A stretch of DNA of 64,000 bases from Chitinimonas arctica (GCF_007431345.1 NZ_CP041730.1:248001-312000); one strand, 5' to 3'; numbered from the stretch's first letter, positions 43,270 through 52,568 are shown. The notes: a model not told the origin generated them from the sequence alone. Numbers and translations: made by a program.

Positions 43270-43791
43270 ATGAGCCCATATGACGCGCTGTTCGAACAAT
43301 TCGAGATCACCCCGACTAAAGCCAGAGACTTCTTGGAAGCTCACTTGCCGCCAGTGGTACGCGAGCAAATCGACTTGGACACACTGCATTTGGAACCCAG
43401 CTCCCATCTCGATCCGGGTATGCGAGTTTATTACTCGGACACCCTATATTCGGCGAAAACCGTTGGGCAGGATGGGTATAAAAGTCTGCTGATCTATATC
43501 ATGAAAGAAGAGGGCAACGACATTCCCGAAGTTTTATTGAAAACCTTGGCGCGTGGCTCACCACAGTGCGAGGAGCTTGTAATGCCCCTCATCCAGATGG
43601 TTGAACAGCGCGGTGAAAAGCGCGGCCTGAAATTGGGTGAACAGCGCGGTATGGAACGCGGAATAGAGCTGGGTCGCACAGAATATTGGCAAAAAATGAA
43701 ACAAGTCGCTCGCGCCATGGTGGCAAACGGTATGGACAAAGCCACGGTGATGCAGATAACCAGGGTTGGCGAGTTGGCCTTCAAAGAGTAG
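43270..43791 (+). CDS. Rpn/YhgA-type transposase-like nuclease with the catalytic core deleted
   Basis: Residues 1-68 match the start of Rpn-family proteins (PD-(D/E)XK recombination-promoting nucleases): YDALFEQFEITPTKARDFLEAHLPP, then IDLDTLHLEPSSHLD. The last 70 match their C-terminus, with a charged linker of GEKRGLKLGEQRGMERG repeats and a final helical motif ARAMVANGMDKATVMQIT. The central nuclease region, which follows the YSDTLYS motif in full-length proteins of about 300 residues, is almost absent, yet the frame stays open. It is either an in-frame deletion remnant or a short regulatory form. Confidence 0.7.
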   Translation: MSPYDALFEQFEITPTKARDFLEAHLPPVVREQIDLDTLHLEPSSHLDPGMRVYYSDTLYSAKTVGQDGYKSLLIYIMKEEGNDIPEVLLKTLARGSPQCEELVMPLIQMVEQRGEKRGLKLGEQRGMERGIELGRTEYWQKMKQVARAMVANGMDKATVMQITRVGELAFKE

Positions 43792-43827
43792 GCCATTGTC
43801 GCCCAGCGCTTGCTCCAGTCCACACCT

Positions 43828-43891
43828 CCCCCCCCCCAAAAAAAACGTGCTTGTGGGCCGCCGGCAGAACCCGCCGACGACCCACAAGCAC
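43828..43891 (-). terminator. Terminator of eno, followed by an A8/C10 tract
   Basis: GTGCTTGTGGG (43847-43857) pairs with CCCACAAGCAC (43881-43891), with an inner CGGC/GCCG stem. On the minus strand eight Ts follow, then ten Gs (43828-43837 on the plus strand). This ends eno transcription before ftsB. The homopolymers are prone to slippage and sequencing error. Confidence 0.8.
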
Positions 43892-43937
43892 TCGCTACTC
43901 GTTGCGGTTGCTTTCACCACAATGAGCGCAGAGAGAT

Positions 43938-45236
43938 TTACCGCGGCCGAATCTGGTAAAACGCGGCACGACCCGGGTAGTAAGCCGCATCACCCAGCTC
44001 TTCTTCGATGCGCAGCAACTGGTTGTACTTGGCCATACGGTCCGAACGGCTGAGCGAGCCGGTCTTGATCTGCATGCAGTTGGTCGCCACGGCCAGGTCG
44101 GCGATGGTGCTGTCCTCGGTCTCGCCGGAGCGGTGCGACATCACCGAGGTGTAGCGATTGCGCTTGGCGAGGTCCACAGCCTGCAAGGTCTCGGTCAAGG
44201 TACCGATCTGGTTGACCTTGATCAGGATGGAGTTGCAGATACCCTTCTGGATGCCTTCGGCCAGAATCTTGCTGTTGGTGACGAACAGATCGTCGCCCAC
44301 CAACTGCACGCGCTCGCCCAGGCGCTGGGTCAGCAGCTTCCAGCCGTCCCAATCGCGTTCGCCCATGCCGTCTTCGATCGAAATGATCGGGAAGCGGTTG
44401 GCCAGGCTTTCCAGGTAATCGACCATTTGCGCCGAGCTCAGCTCGCGCTTGTCGCTCTTCTTGAATACGTACTTACCGGTTTCCTTGTTGTAGAACTCGG
44501 AAGCGGCGCAATCGAGGGCGATCACGATATCTTCGCCGAAACGGTAACCGGCCTTTTCCACCGCGGCGCGGATCAGCTCCAGCGCGGCTTCGGCATTGGC
44601 CACGTCAGGCGCGAAACCGCCTTCGTCGCCCACTTGGGTAGGCAGATGCTGGTCGTGCAGGATCTTCTTCAGATGATGGAAGATCTCCGCGCCATAGCGC
44701 AGCGCTTCACGGAAGGTGGGCGCGCCGACCGGAACGATCATCAGTTCCTGGAAATCCAGGCTGTTGTTGGCGTGCTCGCCGCCGTTGATCACGTTCATCA
44801 TCGGAACCGGCAGCGCCATCGGGCCGGAGCCGCCGATATAGCGGTACAGCGGCAGACCCGCTTCTTCGGCAGCCGCCTTGGCCACCGCCATCGACACCGC
44901 CAGGATGGCGTTGGCGCCCAGGCGGCCCTTGTCGTCGGTGCCGTCCAGTTCCAGCATGGTGCGGTCGATAAACGCCTGCTCGGACGCATCCAGGCCGATG
45001 ATCGCTTCGCAGATTTCGGTATTGATATGCTCGACCGCCTTCAGTACGCCTTTGCCCAGGTAGCGGCTCTTGTCGCCGTCACGCAGTTCCAGCGCTTCCC
45101 GCTCACCGGTGGAGGCGCCGCTGGGTACGGCGGCACGGCCCATGACGCCGCTTTCCAGCAGCACATCGGCTTCAACCGTGGGGTTGCCGCGCGAGTCCAG
45201 AATCTCGCGGGCGATGACTTCTACGATAGCGCTCAT
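43938..45236 (-). CDS. eno: Enolase
   Basis: Converts 2-phosphoglycerate to phosphoenolpyruvate and is also a degradosome partner in many bacteria. The 432 residues contain REILDSRGNPTVE, GASTGEREALELRDGD, the catalytic Glu in VGDEGGFAPD, the metal site in SIEDGMGERDWDGW, and the signature LIKVNQIGTLTETL with SHRSGETED. The start at 45236 is the conserved MSAIVEVIAREI. It lies 115 bp after kdsA. Confidence 0.98.
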   Translation of the reverse strand: MSAIVEVIAREILDSRGNPTVEADVLLESGVMGRAAVPSGASTGEREALELRDGDKSRYLGKGVLKAVEHINTEICEAIIGLDASEQAFIDRTMLELDGTDDKGRLGANAILAVSMAVAKAAAEEAGLPLYRYIGGSGPMALPVPMMNVINGGEHANNSLDFQELMIVPVGAPTFREALRYGAEIFHHLKKILHDQHLPTQVGDEGGFAPDVANAEAALELIRAAVEKAGYRFGEDIVIALDCAASEFYNKETGKYVFKKSDKRELSSAQMVDYLESLANRFPIISIEDGMGERDWDGWKLLTQRLGERVQLVGDDLFVTNSKILAEGIQKGICNSILIKVNQIGTLTETLQAVDLAKRNRYTSVMSHRSGETEDSTIADLAVATNCMQIKTGSLSRSDRMAKYNQLLRIEEELGDAAYYPGRAAFYQIRPR

Positions 45237-45351
45237 CGTTGTTTCCTTGGATGTCGTTGGGAATGTCGATTCGAGCATGCCGGCGCCGGCCGGTGCCCCT
45301 CATTGCAAGCAGGGCACGGGACCGCGAGGGAAAGGCCGGCATGCGGGCGGA

Positions 45352-46203
45352 CTACAGCGTGTTTTCGTGCAGTGGCTGGCGCTTGACCAGACTGTCCAGT
45401 TCGCGCAGCACGGTCAGCAATTCTTTCATGCGCGGCAAGGGCCAGGCATTGGGGCCATCCGACATGGCTACGGCGGGATCGGGATGGGTTTCCATAAACA
45501 GGCCGCTGATGCCGACGGCGACCGCCGCACGGGCCAGCACCGGCACGAATTCGCGCTGGCCGCCGGATTTGTCGCCTTGTCCGCCGGGCAGTTGCACCGA
45601 ATGGGTGGCATCGAATACCACCGGGCAACCGCTTTCGCGCATGATGGCCAGGCTGCGCATATCGCTGACCAGATTGTTGTAGCCGAAGCTGGCGCCACGC
45701 TCGCAAGTCATGAAGTTGTCTTCCGGCAAGCCGGCTTCGCGGGCCGCTTCGCGGGCTTTATCCATCACGTTCTTCATATCGCCCGGCGCCAGGAACTGGC
45801 CCTTCTTGATATTGACCGGCTTGCCCGACTGGGCGCAGGCACGGATAAAGTCGGTCTGACGGCAAAGAAAAGCCGGTGTCTGCAATACGTCCACGACGTC
45901 CGCCACCGGCTTGATCTGATCGATTTCGTGGATATCGGTCAAGACCGGCACCCCTACCTGCTCCCTGACCTTGGCCAGGATACGCAGGCCTTCGTCCATG
46001 CCGGTGCCGCGAAACGACTTGCCGCTGGAGCGATTGGCCTTGTCGAAACTCGATTTGTAGATAAAAGGAATGCCCAACTCGGTGGTGATTTCCTTCAGCT
46101 TGCCGGCGGTATCGATGGAGAATTGTTCCCCCTCGATCACGCAAGGGCCGGCAATCAGGAAGAAGGGCTGATCCAGCCCGATGTCGAAGCCGCACAATTT
46201 CAT
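45352..46203 (-). CDS. kdsA: 3-deoxy-8-phosphooctulonate synthase
   Basis: Joins arabinose-5-phosphate and phosphoenolpyruvate for the Kdo of lipopolysaccharide, which marks the organism as gram-negative. The 283 residues carry LIAGPCVIEGEQ, YKSSFDKANRSS, GTGMDEGLRILAKV, DIHEIDQIKPVADVVDVLQTPAFLCRQTDF and FDATHSVQLPGG. The start at 46203 is the conserved one. It lies between pyrG and eno, the usual order in betaproteobacteria. Confidence 0.97.
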   Translation of the reverse strand: MKLCGFDIGLDQPFFLIAGPCVIEGEQFSIDTAGKLKEITTELGIPFIYKSSFDKANRSSGKSFRGTGMDEGLRILAKVREQVGVPVLTDIHEIDQIKPVADVVDVLQTPAFLCRQTDFIRACAQSGKPVNIKKGQFLAPGDMKNVMDKAREAAREAGLPEDNFMTCERGASFGYNNLVSDMRSLAIMRESGCPVVFDATHSVQLPGGQGDKSGGQREFVPVLARAAVAVGISGLFMETHPDPAVAMSDGPNAWPLPRMKELLTVLRELDSLVKRQPLHENTL

Positions 46204-46316
46204 GGTGGCGTCCCATACAGGGTGGGCCGGGCGCCTGGCACGGCCCACGTATTAACGAACACTGCTCGGCGAGGGGGATCGCGGTCCGATGGACCGGCCC
46301 CTCCCTCTACTTGCAA

Positions 46317-47969
46317 TCAGCAGCTCAGGCCTTCGCGGCCATGCTCTTTGGCATAGGCGATTGCCGCTTCCACGTAGGCCTCGAACATCGGATGGCCATC
46401 GCGCGGGGTCGAAGTGAACTCGGGGTGGAACTGGCAACCGAAGAACCAGCGATGATCCGGCAATTCGATGGTTTCGCACAGATGATTGGGATCGGTGGAC
46501 CGGCCGCTCACCTTCAAGCCGGCGGCTTCGAGCCGTGGCAGGTAGTGGTTGTTCACCTCATAGCGGTGGCGATGGCGTTCCACGATGCGATTGGCGCCGT
46601 AGACCCTGGCGGCCAGCGAACCCACTTCGAGGTCGCACTCCTGGCTGCCCAGGCGCATGGTGCCGCCCTTGTTGGAGTTTTCGTCGCGCACTTCCACCTT
46701 GCCGTCGTGGTTGACCCACTCGTCGATCAGGGCCACCACCGGGAAAGGCGATTCCAGGTTGAACTCGGTCGAATTGGCGTCGGCCATGCCGACCTTGTGG
46801 CGGGCATATTCGATCAAGGCCAGCTGCATGCCCAGGCAAATGCCCAGGTAAGGCACATTGTTTTCGCGGGCATACTGAATGGCGCGGATCTTGCCTTCCA
46901 CGCCACGCTTGCCGAAACCGCCGGGCACCAGGATCGCGTCCATATCATGGATCTGCGCCAGGTTGCCGCCTTCCAGCTCTTCGGAATCCACAAAGTGGAT
47001 CTTGACTTCGCTCTGGGTGTGCATGCCGGCATGCTTGAGCGCTTCGATCAGGGACTTGTAGCTTTCGGTCAGATCGACGTACTTGCCCACCATGGCGATA
47101 TTGACGGTCTGCTTGGGGTTGTCCAGCGCATCGACCAGGCGATCCCACACCGCCAGATCGGCACGCGGCAGATCCAGCTGCAACTGCTTGCAGATGATGT
47201 CGTCGATATGCTGTTCGAACAGCACGCGCGGGATCTTGTAGATGGAGTTCATGTCAGGGCAGGACACCACGGCCTTTTCGCTGACATTGGTGAACAAGGC
47301 GATCTTCTTGCGCTCGTCGTCCGGCACCATGCGGTCCGCACGGCAGATCAGTACATCGGGCTGGATACCGATTTCACGCAATTCCTTCACCGAGTGCTGG
47401 GTCGGCTTGGTCTTGATCTCGCCCGCGGCCGCGATATAGGGCACGTAGGAGAGGTGGACGTAGCAGGTATTCTCACGGCCCAGCAATACGCCCATCTGGC
47501 GGATGGCTTCCAGGAAGGGCAGCGATTCGATATCGCCGACCGTACCGCCGATCTCGATCACCGCCAGTTCGGCATCGCCGGCACCCTGGTCGATAAAATG
47601 GCGGATCTCGTCGGTGATATGGGGAATGACCTGCACGGTCTTGCCCAGGTAATCGCCGCGGCGCTCGCGCTTGATCACCGACTCGTAGATCTGGCCGGTG
47701 GTGAAGTTGTTGGACTTCTTCATCTTGGCCTGGATGAAGCGCTCGTAGTGCCCCAGGTCCAGGTCGGTTTCGGCACCGTCTTCGGTGACGAATACCTCGC
47801 CGTGCTGCATGGGGGACATGGTGCCCGGATCCACATTGATATAGGGATCGAGCTTCATCATGGTGACCTTGAGGCCACGCGATTCGAGGATAGCGGCAAG
47901 TGAAGCGGCGGCGATGCCTTTCCCTAGTGAGGAGACAACGCCGCCGGTAACGAATATGAACTTGGTCAT
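46317..47969 (-). CDS. pyrG: CTP synthase
   Basis: Makes CTP from UTP with glutamine as nitrogen donor. The 550 residues include the synthase P-loop FVTGGVVSSLGKGIAAASL at the start, DPYINVDPGTMSPMQHGEVFVTEDGAETDLDLGHYERF, and a C-terminal class I amidotransferase domain with the Cys nucleophile in YLGICLGMQ and the His/Glu pair in FHPEFTS. It heads pyrG-kdsA-eno. Confidence 0.98.
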   Translation of the reverse strand: MTKFIFVTGGVVSSLGKGIAAASLAAILESRGLKVTMMKLDPYINVDPGTMSPMQHGEVFVTEDGAETDLDLGHYERFIQAKMKKSNNFTTGQIYESVIKRERRGDYLGKTVQVIPHITDEIRHFIDQGAGDAELAVIEIGGTVGDIESLPFLEAIRQMGVLLGRENTCYVHLSYVPYIAAAGEIKTKPTQHSVKELREIGIQPDVLICRADRMVPDDERKKIALFTNVSEKAVVSCPDMNSIYKIPRVLFEQHIDDIICKQLQLDLPRADLAVWDRLVDALDNPKQTVNIAMVGKYVDLTESYKSLIEALKHAGMHTQSEVKIHFVDSEELEGGNLAQIHDMDAILVPGGFGKRGVEGKIRAIQYARENNVPYLGICLGMQLALIEYARHKVGMADANSTEFNLESPFPVVALIDEWVNHDGKVEVRDENSNKGGTMRLGSQECDLEVGSLAARVYGANRIVERHRHRYEVNNHYLPRLEAAGLKVSGRSTDPNHLCETIELPDHRWFFGCQFHPEFTSTPRDGHPMFEAYVEAAIAYAKEHGREGLSC

Positions 47970-48051
47970 GGAAGAACCACCCAGTGGTAATTCCGTATTT
48001 TACTCTGCTACCCCCCTCTCCCTCAATGTTGACGACACTAGTCCCCTAAAG

Positions 48052-48076
48052 AAAAAGGCACCCGAAGGTGCCTTTT
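48052..48076. terminator. Terminator of ppsA
   Basis: AAAAAGGCACC-cgaa-GGTGCCTTTT has a 6-bp stem with a stable tetraloop and flanking A/T runs. On the minus strand it follows ppsA by 16 bp and separates it from pyrG. Confidence 0.9.
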
Positions 48077-48092
48077 CTGTGCTGGGCCTATA

Positions 48093-50477
48093 TCAGGCCG
48101 CCATTTCACGGGCCAGGTACAGCCAGGTTTCCACTACCGTATCCGGATTGAGCGAGACGGTTTCAATGCCCTGCTCGACCAGCCACTTGGCAAAATCGGC
48201 ATGGTCGGACGGACCCTGGCCGCAAATGCCGATGTACTTGCCTTGTGCCCGGCAAGCCTTGATGGCCATGGACAGCAGCGCCTTGACCGCCTCATTGCGC
48301 TCGTCGAACAGCGAAGCGATGGGGCCGCCGGAATCGCGGTCCAGCGCCAAGGTCAGCTGGGTCATATCGTTGGAGCCGATGGAGAAGCCGTCGAAGTATT
48401 CGAGGAACTGATCCGCCAGCAAGGCATTCGACGGGATCTCGCACATCATGATCAGGCGCAGGCCGTCCTTGCCACGCTCCAGGCCGTTGTCCTTGAGCAG
48501 TTCCACCACCTTGGCGGCTTCATCCAGGGTACGCACGAAGGGGATCATCACCTCGACATTGCCCAGCCCCATCTCGTTGCGCACTTTCTTCAGCGCGCGG
48601 CATTCCAGCTCGAAACAGTCGCGGAACGATTCGCTGATATAACGCGAAGCGCCACGGAAACCGATCATGGGGTTTTCTTCGTGCGGCTCGTAATTCTGGC
48701 CGCCGATCAGGTTCGAATATTCGTTCGACTTGAAGTCGGACATCCGCACGATGACCTTCTTCGGATGAAAGGCCGCCGCCAGGGTGGCGATGCCTTCCAC
48801 CAGCTTCTCGACGTAGAAATCCACCGCCGAAGCATAGCCGCCGATACGCTCGTCCACCTGCTGCTTCAGGTCCCAAGGCAGGTTCGGGTAGGCCAGCAAG
48901 GCTTTCGGGTGGATACCGATCATGCGGTTGATGATGAACTCCAACCGTGCCAGGCCCACGCCTTCATTGGGCAGATGGCTGAAATCGAAGGCCAGCTCGG
49001 GGTTGCCGACGTTCATCATCAGCTTGACCGGGCTCTTTGGCATGGAATCGAGCTTCAGATCGATGATCTCGACGTCGAGCTTGCCGTCATAGATATTGCC
49101 GGTATCGCCCTCGGCACAGGATACGGTGACATAGGCGCCATTGGTCAAGGCCCGGGTCGCGTCGCCGCAACCCACCACCGCCGGAATGCCCAGTTCGCGC
49201 GCAATGATCGCGGCGTGGCAGGTACGGCCGCCACGGTTGGTCACGATGGCGGCGGCCCGCTTCATCACCGGCTCCCAATCGGGATCGGTCATATCGGTAA
49301 CCAGCACGTCGCCAGGCTGGACCGTGTCCATCTCGCTGGCATCCTTGATCATCCGCACCACGCCTTGGCCGATCTTCTGGCCGATGGCACGGCCGGAGGC
49401 CAGTACGGTGGACTTGCTGTTGAGCCGGTAGCGGCGCAGGGTATCGACGCGCGCTTCCTGCGATTTCACGGTTTCGGGCCGTGCCTGCAGGATATACAGC
49501 TTGCCGTCCACGCCATCGCGGCCCCACTCGATGTCCATGGCGCGCTGGTAGTGCTTTTCGATGATCAGGGCGTAGCGGCCCAGCTCTTCCACCTCGGCAT
49601 CGGTGATCGAAAAGCGCTGCTGCTCGACCACCGGCACATCGACGGTACGCACCGACTTGCCGGCGCTGGTGTCGCTGGTGAATTCCATCTTCAACAGCTT
49701 GGAACCCCGGTTACGGCGCAGGATGGCCGGCCGCTCGGCGGCCAGATTGGGTTTGAATACGTAGAACTCGTCCGGATTGACCGCGCCCTGCACCACCGTC
49801 TCACCCAGGCCGTAGCTGGAGGTAACGAATACGACATCGTCGAAGCCCGATTCCGTATCGATGGTGAACATCACGCCGGCCGCGCCCTTGTCGGAGCGGA
49901 CCATGCGCTGGATGCCGGCCGACAAGGCGACATCGGCGTGCTCGAAGCCTTTGTGCACGCGGTAGGAAATGGCGCGATCGTTATAGAGCGAGGCGAACAC
50001 TTCCTTGATGGCGTGGAGGACATTGTCCACCCCGACGATATTGAGGAAGGTTTCCTGCTGGCCGGCGAAGGAGGCATCCGGCAGGTCTTCCGCCGTGGCG
50101 GAGGAACGGACCGCCACCGACATGCCTTCGCCTGCCTCGGCCATCATCTTGGCGTAGTTGCTGCGGATTTCCGCGTCCAGCTGCGGCGGGAAGGGGGTAT
50201 CCACCACCCATTGCCGCACCTCCTTGCCGACCCGGGCCAGTTCGGTGACGTTTTCCACGTCCAGCGCCGTCAGCGCCGCATCGATCTTGGCAGAGAGGCC
50301 GTTATGCGCGAGAAAGGCGCGATAGGCATCAGCCGTGGTGGCGAAACCACCGGGAACGCGCACGCCCGAGGCGGCCAACTGGCTGATCATTTCGCCGAGC
50401 GAAGCATTCTTGCCGCCTACACGCTCGACGTCGGTCATGCGCAGCTCGTCGAACCAGATGACGTAGTTCTCTGCCAT
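48093..50477 (-). CDS. ppsA: Phosphoenolpyruvate synthase (pyruvate, water dikinase)
   Basis: Makes PEP from pyruvate with ATP in gluconeogenesis. The 794 residues have the N-terminal ATP-binding domain (VGGKNASLGEM; VAVRSSATAEDLPDASFAGQQETFLN), the phosphohistidine domain with His in GGRTCHAAIIARE, and the C-terminal PEP/pyruvate barrel (GFRGASRY; GICGQGPSDH). The start at 50477 is the conserved MAENYVIWFDELRM; the frame upstream is not meaningful. It is divergent from the gene for its regulatory kinase/phosphorylase. Confidence 0.97.
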   Translation of the reverse strand: MAENYVIWFDELRMTDVERVGGKNASLGEMISQLAASGVRVPGGFATTADAYRAFLAHNGLSAKIDAALTALDVENVTELARVGKEVRQWVVDTPFPPQLDAEIRSNYAKMMAEAGEGMSVAVRSSATAEDLPDASFAGQQETFLNIVGVDNVLHAIKEVFASLYNDRAISYRVHKGFEHADVALSAGIQRMVRSDKGAAGVMFTIDTESGFDDVVFVTSSYGLGETVVQGAVNPDEFYVFKPNLAAERPAILRRNRGSKLLKMEFTSDTSAGKSVRTVDVPVVEQQRFSITDAEVEELGRYALIIEKHYQRAMDIEWGRDGVDGKLYILQARPETVKSQEARVDTLRRYRLNSKSTVLASGRAIGQKIGQGVVRMIKDASEMDTVQPGDVLVTDMTDPDWEPVMKRAAAIVTNRGGRTCHAAIIARELGIPAVVGCGDATRALTNGAYVTVSCAEGDTGNIYDGKLDVEIIDLKLDSMPKSPVKLMMNVGNPELAFDFSHLPNEGVGLARLEFIINRMIGIHPKALLAYPNLPWDLKQQVDERIGGYASAVDFYVEKLVEGIATLAAAFHPKKVIVRMSDFKSNEYSNLIGGQNYEPHEENPMIGFRGASRYISESFRDCFELECRALKKVRNEMGLGNVEVMIPFVRTLDEAAKVVELLKDNGLERGKDGLRLIMMCEIPSNALLADQFLEYFDGFSIGSNDMTQLTLALDRDSGGPIASLFDERNEAVKALLSMAIKACRAQGKYIGICGQGPSDHADFAKWLVEQGIETVSLNPDTVVETWLYLAREMAA

Positions 50478-50612
50478 TTTTGTATTTCCTTGCGGGATTT
50501 GGGGAATCTGAATGCCCGATTCTAGCCTGTTTAGCGGGGATGGCGCAGCCACTCGCGCTATGTAACCAAGCACTGATTTATTGCAATGCAACACATGGCA
50601 ATTTTTCACTTC

Positions 50613-50657
50613 CCCGAAAAATGTAGTCGAAATCACGGGACTACATGATTATTCGGG
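50613..50657. promoter_or_regulatory. Inverted repeat in the ppsA/ppsR divergent promoter region
   Basis: ATGTAGTC (50621-50628) is mirrored by GACTACAT (50639-50646) with a 10-bp gap, and CCCGAA (50613-50618) by TTCGGG (50652-50657) outside it. It is about 135 bp from the ppsA start and 103 bp from the ppsR start, so one operator could serve both. Confidence 0.45.
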
Positions 50658-50759
50658 CAAAACCATCGCTTTCCCTTATGTTGCGGATGCACAACCGGCT
50701 GGCAGGCCCGGTCCACGCTGTGGCAACATGGTCCGAAGCCCTATCGAAGAAAGCCCGAC

Positions 50760-51584
50760 ATGTCCGCGCACCGCACCGTCTTCTTTGTCTCCGACCGCAC
50801 CGGCATTACCGCCGAGATGCTGGGACACAGCCTGATCACCCAGTTCGAGGGGATAGAGTTCAAGCGCATCACCCTGCCCTTCGTCGATACCGAGGAGAAG
50901 GCGCAACTGGTGGCGGAACGCATCCGCCAGACCTACGCCGCCGACGGTGTGCGACCGCTGGTGTTCTCGACCTTCGTCAAGAATGAGGTGCGCGACCTTA
51001 TCCATATCCCGGAAGCGCATATGGTCGACTTCTTCGAGGCCTTTATCGAGCCGCTGGAAGCCGAATTGGGCCAGGACTCCTCCCACACGGTGGGCAAGAG
51101 CCACAGCATCGAGAATTTCCATGAGTACAACACCCGCATCGAAGCGGTGAATTACGCCCTGGCGCACGATGACGGCATCAAGCCCGCCGACCTGGACAGC
51201 GCCGATATCGTGCTGGTCGGCGTGTCCCGCTCGGGCAAGACGCCGACCTGCCTGTACCTGGCCTTGCAGTACGGCATCAAGGCCGCCAACTACCCGCTCA
51301 CCCCGGACGATTTCGGCCAGCCGGGCCTGCCCAAGGCGCTACTACCGTTCAAGCACAAGCTGTTCGGCCTCACCATCGTGCCGGAACGGCTGGCGCAGAT
51401 CCGTGCCGAACGCAAACCGGACAGCCGCTACGCCTCGGTGGACAACTGCCGCTTCGAGGTGGCGGAAGCCGAGGCCATCTACCGCAGCGCCGGCGTGCCG
51501 CATCTGAACACGACCAATAAGTCCATCGAGGAGCTGGCCTCGACCATCGTGCATAAGACCAATATGGCGCGGCGGATCTATTAA
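50760..51584 (+). CDS. ppsR: PEP synthase regulatory protein (kinase/pyrophosphorylase, DUF299)
   Basis: Bifunctional serine/threonine kinase and phosphorylase that switches PEP synthase off and on. The 274 residues carry FFVSDRTGITAEMLGHSL at the start and the P-loop GVSRSGKTPTCLYLA, both typical of the family. It is divergent from ppsA, the usual arrangement. Its stop overlaps the stop of the convergent 79-residue gene by 4 bp. Confidence 0.96.
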   Translation: MSAHRTVFFVSDRTGITAEMLGHSLITQFEGIEFKRITLPFVDTEEKAQLVAERIRQTYAADGVRPLVFSTFVKNEVRDLIHIPEAHMVDFFEAFIEPLEAELGQDSSHTVGKSHSIENFHEYNTRIEAVNYALAHDDGIKPADLDSADIVLVGVSRSGKTPTCLYLALQYGIKAANYPLTPDDFGQPGLPKALLPFKHKLFGLTIVPERLAQIRAERKPDSRYASVDNCRFEVAEAEAIYRSAGVPHLNTTNKSIEELASTIVHKTNMARRIY

Positions 51585-51820
51585 GGCCATACCGGCGGGC
51601 TGATCTCCCTGGGGCGGAACGCTGCCCTATCGTCGCGGATGCGAGCCAGCAGCGCGGCCAGGCTGGCCGGCTGCGCTTGCACCGCCTGCCGCTCCTGCTC
51701 CGTCAAACGGACGCTGAGATCATGCTCGACCGCACCGCTGTGCAACATCAGCGTCAGTATCCATTCGCCGTCGCGCTCCAGCAGCACATGCGACCACGGC
51801 TGTTCCGCGATGATTTTCAT
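51581..51820 (-). CDS. Small hypothetical protein coupled to the lipoprotein gene
   Basis: A 79-residue protein with an N-terminal strand-rich part (WSHVLLERDGEWILTLML) and a C-terminal helical part (TEQERQAVQAQPASLAALLARIRDD). I do not recognise a family. The start overlaps the stop of the lipoprotein gene by ATGA, so the two are made together, which would fit an immunity or inhibitor protein; that is inference. Confidence 0.6.
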   Translation of the reverse strand: MKIIAEQPWSHVLLERDGEWILTLMLHSGAVEHDLSVRLTEQERQAVQAQPASLAALLARIRDDRAAFRPREISPPVWP

Positions 51821-52455
51821 GGCTTGGCCATCGCCTGGCTAATTGCGGTCGATAGCTCGGTTTCGGTATAGCTGCCGGCCGGGATGGCGTTCACCACCGC
51901 CTCCAACTGGCCGGTCGGCAGGCGGCCGCCGGGAATCCATAAAGCGTTGGCGGCCGATTCGTTCCCCGAGGGTATCCGCACATCGAGCGCCTGCGGGCGG
52001 GGAATATCGATCCGCATAAAGGCCTTGCCCTGCCACTCGCCGGCCGGAATCCCCAGTTCCTTTTCGATCATGGCCATATCGCCATGGGTGCGGGCCAGCA
52101 TATCGTCCACTTCATAGGACGGCGAGACGAACTGGCCGTCGGTGCGCCCGACCGGATCGCGGCCCCAGCGGTCCAGCGCCGCCTTGGGCACCAGATAGGA
52201 CGCCCCACAGGCAAAAGCCTGCTGGTGCCGGGCAACATAGTTGGCGGGCAGATAGCTGGCCGGCGGCGGACGCCGGCCCTGCGGTATGGCCTTGATGCGA
52301 TCGATTTCGGCCGTCGAAATCGGTACCAGGCTGGCCGGGACGGCCGTACGGCAATCGGCCGATACGGTAGTGGTGACGGGCTGGCTGGCGCAAGCGGCCA
52401 GGCAGGCGAGCAGAACGGCCGTGCAGGCCGCCTTCAGGGCGTGGATAGGGGTCAT
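51817..52455 (-). CDS. Lipoprotein of unknown function
   Basis: A 212-residue protein with a lipoprotein signal ending CLAAC (modified Cys about residue 22). The C-terminal 110 residues (GRTDGQFVSPSYEVDDMLARTHGD; LGIPAGEWQGKAFMRIDIPRP; RIPSGNESAANALWIPGGRLPTGQLEAVV) look like a compact domain, and I have the impression that similar ones occur at the ends of polymorphic toxins, but I cannot name the family. It is translationally coupled to a 79-residue gene. No secretion or adhesion repeats are present. Confidence 0.6.
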   Translation of the reverse strand: MTPIHALKAACTAVLLACLAACASQPVTTTVSADCRTAVPASLVPISTAEIDRIKAIPQGRRPPPASYLPANYVARHQQAFACGASYLVPKAALDRWGRDPVGRTDGQFVSPSYEVDDMLARTHGDMAMIEKELGIPAGEWQGKAFMRIDIPRPQALDVRIPSGNESAANALWIPGGRLPTGQLEAVVNAIPAGSYTETELSTAISQAMAKP

Positions 52456-52568
52456 GGCTTCCTCCGGGGATTATCGGTATGGCGGTAAAGCGGGCTTCTA
52501 TGGCCCGCTGGCAGCAATATAGATAGTCGAGCGAAAGGATTCCTGCAAACGGGATCGAACGGTATGAA

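Noticed and set aside
46311..47903. 530-codon plus-strand frame opposite pyrG
   Set aside because: Antisense shadow of pyrG with His/Asp/Gln-rich composition.
48201..50525. 774-codon open frame on the plus strand opposite ppsA
   Set aside because: It is the antisense shadow of ppsA in GC-rich DNA, with Gly/His/Arg-rich composition and no domain; ppsA is certain.
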